From contig SCSL01000048.1 in assembly GCA_004298405.1 (NCBI GenBank), forward strand, positions 1 through 5,556: 5,556 nt of DNA. The letters are read 5' to 3'. Under the pieces are notes generated by a model. The model was given only the letters and a program-made list of their open reading frames with translations, was not told where the DNA came from and searched no databases. The first letter of the stretch is position 1. Each line of letters opens with the position of its first letter. This stretch comes from Patescibacteria group bacterium (GTDB lineage: Bacteria > Patescibacteriota > Patescibacteriia > UBA9934 > GWF2-40-263). A program made the translations under genes and the position numbers. This document shows, one piece after another, positions 1 through 4,279 of this stretch.

Positions 1-175
1 CGATCTCGGGATACTGATCTTTCAAAAATCGTTCCACGCCATCGGAGGAGGCATTGTCAATCACAAGCACATTGAAATCCCGATAGGTCTGATCCATAAT
101 GGACTTCAGCAGATCCGGCAAAAATCGCATCGAATTCCAGGTAACAATATGCAGGCTCAATTTCGGATACGCCAT
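1..175 (-). CDS. Family 2 glycosyltransferase, N-terminal part (3' end outside window)
   Basis: Only the first 58 codons lie in the window; the gene continues leftward past base 1. The translation starts [15 protein letters not shown] and contains [11 protein letters not shown] at residues 36-46. This is the first beta strand and the nucleotide-sugar-binding loop of a GT-A fold family 2 glycosyltransferase, of the WbbL/rhamnosyltransferase-like group (COG1216). Such enzymes move a sugar from a nucleotide-sugar donor to a lipid-linked or polysaccharide acceptor at the inner face of the membrane. Donor and acceptor cannot be told from this fragment. The ATG at 175 is favoured because AGGGGG lies five bases upstream. 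The start faces the Nudix gene with only 11 bp between the two start codons. The fold call is firm; the exact role is unknown. Confidence 0.85.
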
Positions 176-180
176 ATGTG

Positions 181-186
181 CCCCCT
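181..186 (-). promoter_or_regulatory. Shine-Dalgarno of the leftward glycosyltransferase
   Basis: On the minus strand AGGGGG sits five bases before the ATG at 175. It has one mismatch to AGGAGG and supports that start. The opposite strand of the same bases directly abuts the ATG (187) of the divergent Nudix gene, so the site lies between two nearly touching start codons. Confidence 0.55.
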
Positions 187-930
187 ATGGTAGACAAAGA
201 CCTCCAACAAAACAATATCATCCAGAACAGACCAAAAGTTGGGATTGGGGTTCTGATCGTCAAAGATGGCCGTGTCCTGTTTGGGTGCCGACGAGGCGCA
301 CATGGCGCAGGCACCTGGAGTCCTTCCGGTGGCCATCTTGAGTTTGGAGAAACCTGGGAAGAATGTGCGCGCCGGGAAACACGTGAGGAAGTAGGAATCG
401 AAATCCAAAACATTCGCCTTGCCGGGGTCGTGAATAATTATCAACCCGATTGGGGCACACACTACATCACCATTTTCATGCGTGCGGATTATGCTTCTGG
501 CGACCCCCGTGTCTGTGAACCAGAAAAGTGTTCAGGATGGGAGTGGTTCACGTGGGAGAATCTCCCAACACCATTGTTTGCCCCTGTCCAATCTCTCTTA
601 GTTCAGGGGTATCACCCGCTGGGCGTGCGTTACGATAAACTTGTTCGTGATCGCATGGCAGAAATTATTGAATCCCACGGGGATATCGCCATCACCTATA
701 CCGCAGATATGGGTGAATACAAAGAGCGTCTGCGAGCAAAGCTTGTCGAAGAGGTTCTTGAATATTTTGAAAGCGGGGAGGTCGAGGAACTCGCCGATAT
801 TCTCGAAGTCATTCATTCTCTTACAGCCCTTGATGGAACTCCCCGCGAACAACTGCAACTCATTCAAACAAAAAAACGCGAGGAGCGCGGCGGATTTGAT
901 GGAAGAATTATTTTGAAAGAGACGAGATAA
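187..930 (+). CDS. Nudix hydrolase fused to a MazG-like NTP pyrophosphatase domain
   Basis: A 247-residue two-domain nucleotide hydrolase, numbered from the ATG at 187. Residues about 17-140 form a Nudix domain with a complete box at 49-71 (G-x5-E-x7-RETREE-VGI), including the metal-binding glutamates of RETREE. The surrounding sequence ([10 protein letters not shown] before the box, [11 protein letters not shown] after it) resembles NUDT15/MutT-type nucleoside triphosphate pyrophosphatases. Residues about 148-246 match the all-alpha MazG-like house-cleaning family (COG4997): YDKLVRDR at the start, an ExxE at 189-192, ELAD as ExxD at 201-204, and EERGGF near the end. Both domains are expected to convert unwanted (d)NTPs to monophosphate and pyrophosphate in the cytoplasm; the substrates are inferred. 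A GTG at 178 would add three residues and reach the window's divergent start zone. Neither start has a Shine-Dalgarno, so translation may be leaderless or weak. No convincing promoter was found upstream. Confidence 0.9.
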
Positions 931-951
931 CTCTCCGTTTCTTCAAACGTT

Positions 952-2457
952 TCACGCGTTTCTTAGGGGCTTTAGCCCCGATCTCCCCTTTTTTGTCACA
1001 TGAAAGCCAAGATACCTTCCCACCATAAGTCTTGTTTGCGCATCGATCGCTGGGAAGGATCCAAACAGAATAAACGTGACAGGAAGGAGAATCCACTGGA
1101 GACCCATGATCGCCCATGTGTGCCGACGGACTTCTTGCGGTCGAGCAGGGAGCAATGTGATCGACATGATGGCCGAGACCAAGATTCCGATCATGGCGTA
1201 CCGCATCAGTTGCTCAAGGGTAAATGGAGCGGCTTGAATGAGCGCATGTGTTTCCCCTTTGGCAATCCATAGCGGTAACCAACCAAGCACAAACATAATA
1301 ATCGGTGCCGTTGCCCAGGTGTACATTCCTTCGATGTGATTGAACACATATTGTGCCTTCTTGCGCCAAGGAATCTGGGGATCGTGTTTGAACCCATCGA
1401 TAATAAACGGGAGGTGCTCTACTCCCCAGGCCCATCGACGCATCTGAATATAGAGAGCCTTCATGGAATCAAGGTAGTTTGTTCCTGTGACGGCATCCAT
1501 GGAAACAGGAAGAAACATCGGCGTAACCCGATAATCGCCATGATAATGCAAGAAGGCTTGCATGAAGATGCGCGAGTCCTCGCTCACAATATCTTTTTGC
1601 CAGTAACCGACGTCTTTGAGCATCTTCCATGGCATCGAATGGGACGAGAAGGTCCAGAGCCGTTCTGACCGCGTAAGCTCCCCAAACAACCAAAACGTTG
1701 TCCCAAACGCCCCGATGCGCACAGGAGCGTTTGCTGACCAAATATTATTCGAAAACATGGCGATCGGTTGGTAGGAAGAATGGGTCGGATCCTCGATCGT
1801 GCCGTACAGATACGTGAGATATGAGAAATATTGAGGATGTGCCACGGTATCGATATCAAACGCGGATACCACAATGTCTTCGTCTTTCACGTCGGGAAAA
1901 AAGTGTGCAAGCCGTTTCTCAAGCTCATGTCCCATCCAGTTGAGGTTCGATCCCTTCCCAGGAATTTCATCAGGCAACCCTTTTGGATGAAGCGTTGTTC
2001 CAAAGTAGGCAAAGACGGATCCGAACTCTTGTTGTGCCCGATGAGCAATCTTCTCAAACACTTCCGCATCTGCCTGCTCCCCCCCCAACACGACGAAAAA
2101 TCGATCGTTAGGTGTTGCATTTTCTTTGAGAGACCGCAGGGTTGAACGAATGATGTCGTATCCTTCTTTGTATGTCGGGAGCAAGACAAGATGACGAATG
2201 CGATCAGCATTTGGCACGGACACGAGCCTCTTCTGCCAATCTATTTTTCGCGCATGCCGGTATCGACTCCACGAAATAATCACAAACACATTGAAGTAGA
2301 GCACGCGAAACAACCACAACAGGTCAAAGACGATGATGAAAATAATCACCCACAGCGGCTGAAAAAAACTCAGGAAAATGGCAAGTGTAAAAGTTCCCCA
2401 AACCAAGAGGCCGGGGAACATTTCCCAAAATCGCGACTGACCGTAGTGATAAGGCAT
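952..2457 (-). CDS. Membrane-embedded processive-type family 2 glycosyltransferase
   Basis: 501 residues. Two N-terminal membrane helices (about 14-33 and 35-62) precede a cytosolic GT-A domain, and three C-terminal helices follow (about 380-399, 418-437, 448-470). Catalytic landmarks occur in the expected order: PTYKEG at 94-99, the GKGSNLN segment at 167-173, DID (201-203) for the metal and nucleotide-sugar, SED (292-294) for the acceptor base, and QMRRW (338-342), the QxxRW motif of cellulose, chitin and hyaluronan synthase relatives (COG1215, Glyco_trans_2_3-like). This layout points to polymerisation or transfer of sugars across or at the membrane for an envelope or exported glycan. The sugar is unknown. 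The ATG overlaps the TAA of the upstream channel-like gene (TAATG), implying translational coupling. It is the last gene of the minus-strand cluster and converges on the Nudix gene with 21 bp between stops. Confidence 0.9.
   Translation of the reverse strand: MPYHYGQSRFWEMFPGLLVWGTFTLAIFLSFFQPLWVIIFIIVFDLLWLFRVLYFNVFVIISWSRYRHARKIDWQKRLVSVPNADRIRHLVLLPTYKEGYDIIRSTLRSLKENATPNDRFFVVLGGEQADAEVFEKIAHRAQQEFGSVFAYFGTTLHPKGLPDEIPGKGSNLNWMGHELEKRLAHFFPDVKDEDIVVSAFDIDTVAHPQYFSYLTYLYGTIEDPTHSSYQPIAMFSNNIWSANAPVRIGAFGTTFWLFGELTRSERLWTFSSHSMPWKMLKDVGYWQKDIVSEDSRIFMQAFLHYHGDYRVTPMFLPVSMDAVTGTNYLDSMKALYIQMRRWAWGVEHLPFIIDGFKHDPQIPWRKKAQYVFNHIEGMYTWATAPIIMFVLGWLPLWIAKGETHALIQAAPFTLEQLMRYAMIGILVSAIMSITLLPARPQEVRRHTWAIMGLQWILLPVTFILFGSFPAIDAQTRLMVGRYLGFHVTKKGRSGLKPLRNA
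966..994 (+). terminator. Possible intrinsic terminator for the Nudix gene, inside the converging gene
   Basis: GGGGC (966-970) and GCCCC (975-979) form a perfect five-pair stem around TTTA, followed after nine bases by six T (989-994). In a competing fold, GGGG at 966-969 pairs with CCCC at 985-988, which directly precedes the T run. Either would suit termination of rightward transcription about 40-60 bp after the Nudix stop. The site lies within the last codons of the opposing glycosyltransferase gene, so codon constraint could also explain it. The nine-base gap or the long alternative loop makes this a weak call. Confidence 0.33.
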
Positions 2458-3137
2458 TATCTCTCGGATGAAATATCTTTTTTGAGACGGTTGAGCAACT
2501 GATGCGCGTGTTCCTTTCCACCCAGACCAAACGCAAGACCACCCGCAAGAGCTAGCATGGCCACCAGACCTGTAAACAAAACTCGGATCAGCTCAGGGGC
2601 AATATCCAGTTGCACGAGAGCCGCCATAAAGGTGAAAATAAGAATGGCCCATTTGGCGATTCCCGAAAGAAATTCCGCCGAGGCAAGTTGTGCCGCCTCA
2701 ACCGCTGTCTTCACCACGTTCTGAACAAAATTTCCCAACAGGATTCCCGCCAGCAGGATGATGACGGAAATGATCACGTTTGGAATAAACAAAACGACCT
2801 GTTCAAGATAGTCTGTCACTTGTTCCCATCCCAAAATGTCTGTGGCGGCGATGAGAGCGATGATGATGAAGAACCACTTTACAATCCATCCCAAGAGCCC
2901 CCCAATTTGCAGACGCAATCCCACGCGCTCAAATTGCGCGGTGATGTCCAGCCGACGGGCGAGCTCATCAATGCGCAATAGCCCAATGACCTTAACGACA
3001 ACCGTACGGAGAACCAGGGCGATAATGACCCCAATAAGGAAGACCATGATGGCTCCCAAAAGGCTTGGGAGAAAGGCCACCATGGTGTCCCATAATTCCA
3101 GGAGCGGCCCCTGAAGAACTTCTTGTGCGAAAGACAT
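2457..3137 (-). CDS. Conserved-TM-helix, MscS-related small channel-like membrane protein
   Basis: 226 residues with five predicted membrane helices (about 18-43, 78-98, 112-137, 157-176, 183-207). The protein looks internally duplicated. A helix beginning LPSLLGA (23-) followed by GWIVKWFF is echoed by one beginning IPNVIIS (118-) followed by SGIAKWAI. This is the pattern of the 'conserved TM helix' family (PF05552). The last helix ends GGLAFGLGGKEHA (199-211), like the pore-lining helix of MscS-type mechanosensitive channels. It stops after about 15 more residues, so the cytoplasmic beta and vestibule domains of MscS are missing. A role in osmotic or membrane-tension response is inferred from family only. 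The next gene overlaps its stop by one base. Upstream is a 53-bp gap without a clear Shine-Dalgarno or promoter. The ATG at 3137 is the only sensible start. Confidence 0.82.
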   Translation of the reverse strand: MSFAQEVLQGPLLELWDTMVAFLPSLLGAIMVFLIGVIIALVLRTVVVKVIGLLRIDELARRLDITAQFERVGLRLQIGGLLGWIVKWFFIIIALIAATDILGWEQVTDYLEQVVLFIPNVIISVIILLAGILLGNFVQNVVKTAVEAAQLASAEFLSGIAKWAILIFTFMAALVQLDIAPELIRVLFTGLVAMLALAGGLAFGLGGKEHAHQLLNRLKKDISSER

Positions 3138-3190
3138 AGAAGATAAAATTAAGGGGAATGATGTATGTAGCGTATCATTTTCAAAAAAAT

Positions 3191-3601
3191 TCAGTCAGGT
3201 TCTTTATCCCCATTTCTCTTTTTCTGCTTTGTAATATCCGGCGGTCGATCATACGAAGGGAGGACGTAGGTTTGTTGTTCAAATGGGCTACGTGAAAGAA
3301 GGTCGCCGAGGGAAAGATTCTCTCTATTTTCGATTCCTCGAATAGGAATTCCTTGAGCAAAGGCAAGGCCGTTACCGATCGTTGTGCTCACACGACTTGC
3401 GGTAAACGATCCCGGTCCCGTCACAACGAGTACTTCTGAAAGATCCTTAGGGATTATCTTCCACTCCTTGAGAGTCTGATCGAGGGCTTGAAGGTATCCC
3501 TCTGGTTGAACCTCAACCGTCGTTTCGTGTTCTTCCCCCGCGTCCGTCACAACTCTGAAAGTAATCGAATTGATGTCCTGGGCACAGATAGCAAGCCTCA
3601 T
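3191..3601 (-). CDS. tsaB: Shortened TsaB, tRNA t6A37 biosynthesis complex subunit
   Basis: 136 residues from the ATG at 3601 (MRLAICAQD). TsaB is the inactive ASKHA-fold partner of TsaD. With TsaE and TsaC/Sua5 activity it supports N6-threonylcarbamoylation of A37 in ANN-decoding tRNAs in the cytoplasm. The family signature is clear: VVTGPGSFTASR (59-70), then GNGLAFAQGIPIRGI (76-90), the helix and strand region that contacts TsaD. Typical TsaB is about 220-230 residues. Here the sequence passes directly from the first lobe to a tail, LPSYDRPPDIT (114-124) plus lysines, that resembles the usual extreme C-terminus, so the second lobe seems removed internally. The canonical early Asp-Thr loop is also changed (ICAQD). 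The start lies seven bases after the regulator's stop, with no Shine-Dalgarno, suggesting coupling. A TTG at 3628, with an AAGG nine bases upstream, would add nine residues but does not fit the family start. Confidence 0.85.
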   Translation of the reverse strand: MRLAICAQDINSITFRVVTDAGEEHETTVEVQPEGYLQALDQTLKEWKIIPKDLSEVLVVTGPGSFTASRVSTTIGNGLAFAQGIPIRGIENRENLSLGDLLSRSPFEQQTYVLPSYDRPPDITKQKKRNGDKEPD

Positions 3602-3608
3602 AGTTAAC

Positions 3609-4214
3609 TTAATGGTGAATGCTATCAATCATTACAACCTTCTCTCCATTGAGGATGGACAGAAGGAACCGATCCGCAACCTGGCGTCGATCGAGGAACT
3701 CCTCCCTGGGCATGAGGGTATAGTTAATCTCGTATGGAATCTCGTCCTCGAATTTGGCGATCATCTTTTCAAGGTCAGCTTGTTTGATCGACCCGACAAT
3801 AAGGATGTCCGTTGGAATATCTGTTGCATCAACAAAACGACCTGTGAAGGCAAAATAATCAATGCGACCCTTTTCCTGAATCTCTTGGACAAAATTTTGT
3901 TTCAAGAGAATCTGTACCTTTTGAAATAACCCACGAAGATCGTCAAAGAGAATAAAATCCTGGTTCACGCTGTAGTATTTCTTTTTGTCAGACAGTCGTT
4001 TTGAATCTTTCAAAACCCCTTCCTTTTCGCTCAGAAAACCAAGCTGAACCAAATTTTTTAACTCTCGCCTTACCGAGTTGAGTTGTGCATCGATCCTTCG
4101 GGTCAACTCTCGAACAAAAAAAGTGTCTTCTGGCTGGGAAAGAAAGAGCGCCATGAGTCGCGCCCGTGTCTTTGAACCAAACATCTGTTCGAGTTTAAAA
4201 GGTTTCTTCATCAT
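3609..4214 (-). CDS. Winged-helix regulator with degenerate nucleotidyltransferase-like C-terminus
   Basis: 201 residues from the first ATG of an ATGATG pair (4214; 4211 is equally possible). Residues about 8-65 form a winged helix-turn-helix. LEQMFGSKTRARLMALF leads into FFVRELTRRIDAQLNSVRREL, the recognition-helix region, followed by GFLSEKEG as the wing. A charged linker with KKKYYSVN (77-84) is typical of MarR/ArsR-like wings. Residues about 118-200 recall the Pol-beta/MNT nucleotidyltransferase fold: a TGRF segment, then TDILIVG (135-141) where a working enzyme would have a DxD, then EINYTLMPREEF and DRFLLSIL. With the second aspartate missing, this half is probably a non-catalytic sensor or dimer module. 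I recall this architecture as common in CPR genomes. It heads the minus-strand cluster, next to tsaB, and is transcribed from the shared divergent promoter region, so autoregulation is plausible but not shown. Confidence 0.8.
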   Translation of the reverse strand: MMKKPFKLEQMFGSKTRARLMALFLSQPEDTFFVRELTRRIDAQLNSVRRELKNLVQLGFLSEKEGVLKDSKRLSDKKKYYSVNQDFILFDDLRGLFQKVQILLKQNFVQEIQEKGRIDYFAFTGRFVDATDIPTDILIVGSIKQADLEKMIAKFEDEIPYEINYTLMPREEFLDRRQVADRFLLSILNGEKVVMIDSIHH

Positions 4215-4225
4215 AATAACTTCAT
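4211..4225 (-). other. Four-codon minicistron (MKLL-stop) overlapping the regulator start
   Basis: On the minus strand GGGAGG (4236-4231), the best Shine-Dalgarno in the whole window, is followed after five bases by ATG (4225-4223), AAG, TTA, TTA and TGA (4213-4211). The TGA overlaps the ATG at 4214 in an ATGA arrangement. The Shine-Dalgarno is about 16 bases from the regulator's own start, too far to serve it directly. Ribosomes could therefore load on the minicistron and reinitiate on the regulator. It may also be chance, since a four-codon ORF has no coding signal of its own. Confidence 0.35.
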
Positions 4226-4253
4226 TTGCGCCTCCCGAACATCTAGGTATAAT
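4226..4253 (+). promoter_or_regulatory. Sigma70-like promoter of the PP2C-like membrane protein gene
   Basis: A perfect TATAAT at 4248-4253 follows TTGCGC (4226-4231; four of six) with a 16-base spacer. The start point would fall about 4258-4261, immediately before or two to four bases ahead of the in-frame ATG at 4262. This predicts a leaderless or near-leaderless mRNA. The -35 falls within the leader of the divergent regulator. Confidence 0.55.
4231..4236 (-). promoter_or_regulatory. Shine-Dalgarno upstream of the minicistron and regulator
   Basis: The minus strand reads GGGAGG here, a near-perfect anti-16S match. It lies five bases from the ATG at 4225 and 16 from the regulator ATG at 4214. 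It would fall near the 5' end of an RNA begun around 4244, consistent with the proposed minus-strand promoter. Confidence 0.5.
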
Positions 4254-4279
4254 GTACACAAATGCTAAATCCCGGGCAA
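4251..4279 (-). promoter_or_regulatory. Sigma70-like promoter of the regulator-tsaB-channel-GT operon
   Basis: Read on the minus strand, TTGCCC (4279-4274) and TACATT (4256-4251) are separated by exactly 17 bases, each matching four of six consensus positions. Transcription would start near 4244, giving a leader of about 30 bases that contains GGGAGG. The -35 lies inside the first codons of the opposing gene. Its -10 overlaps the -10 of the rightward promoter by three bases, so both cannot be occupied at once. Confidence 0.45.

Noticed and set aside
178..186. GTG at 178 as the Nudix start
   Set aside because: It adds only three residues, has no Shine-Dalgarno, and the ATG at 187 is the commoner start type. 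It remains an alternative.
57..413. Minus-strand ORF of 118 codons
   Set aside because: It crosses the Nudix gene and the start of the glycosyltransferase in the wrong frame; the translation is Ser/Pro/Arg-rich with no family signal.
952..954. UGA recoding as in Gracilibacteria or SR1
   Set aside because: TGA ends the glycosyltransferase and tsaB at sensible lengths and no in-frame TGA interrupts any conserved domain.
2191..2502. Plus-strand ORF of 103 codons
   Set aside because: It is a shadow of the membrane glycosyltransferase and channel-like genes, with a low-complexity polar translation and no domain.
3157..3179. Six-base inverted repeat AATGAT/ATCATT with an 11-base spacer in the gap before the channel-like gene
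   Set aside because: The stem is short and AT-rich, and the T run is on the wrong side for a terminator. An operator is possible but unsupported.
3181..3193. T run just after the tsaB stop on the minus strand, as a terminator
   Set aside because: No stem precedes the T run, so it does not form an intrinsic terminator. The cluster was kept as one operon.
3602..3628. TTG at 3628 as the tsaB start
   Set aside because: It would overlap the regulator and add nine residues before the MRLAI segment that matches the family N-terminus. A modest AAGG upstream keeps it possible.
3570..3929. 119-codon plus-strand ORF
   Set aside because: It lies wholly antisense to the regulator and tsaB, has no recognisable family feature and no ribosome site. 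The minus-strand reading gives clear families.
3609..4214. Regulator as the antitoxin half of an MNT/HEPN toxin-antitoxin pair
   Set aside because: The nucleotidyltransferase motif is degenerate and fused to a winged helix, and no HEPN gene is adjacent. The neighbour is tsaB.
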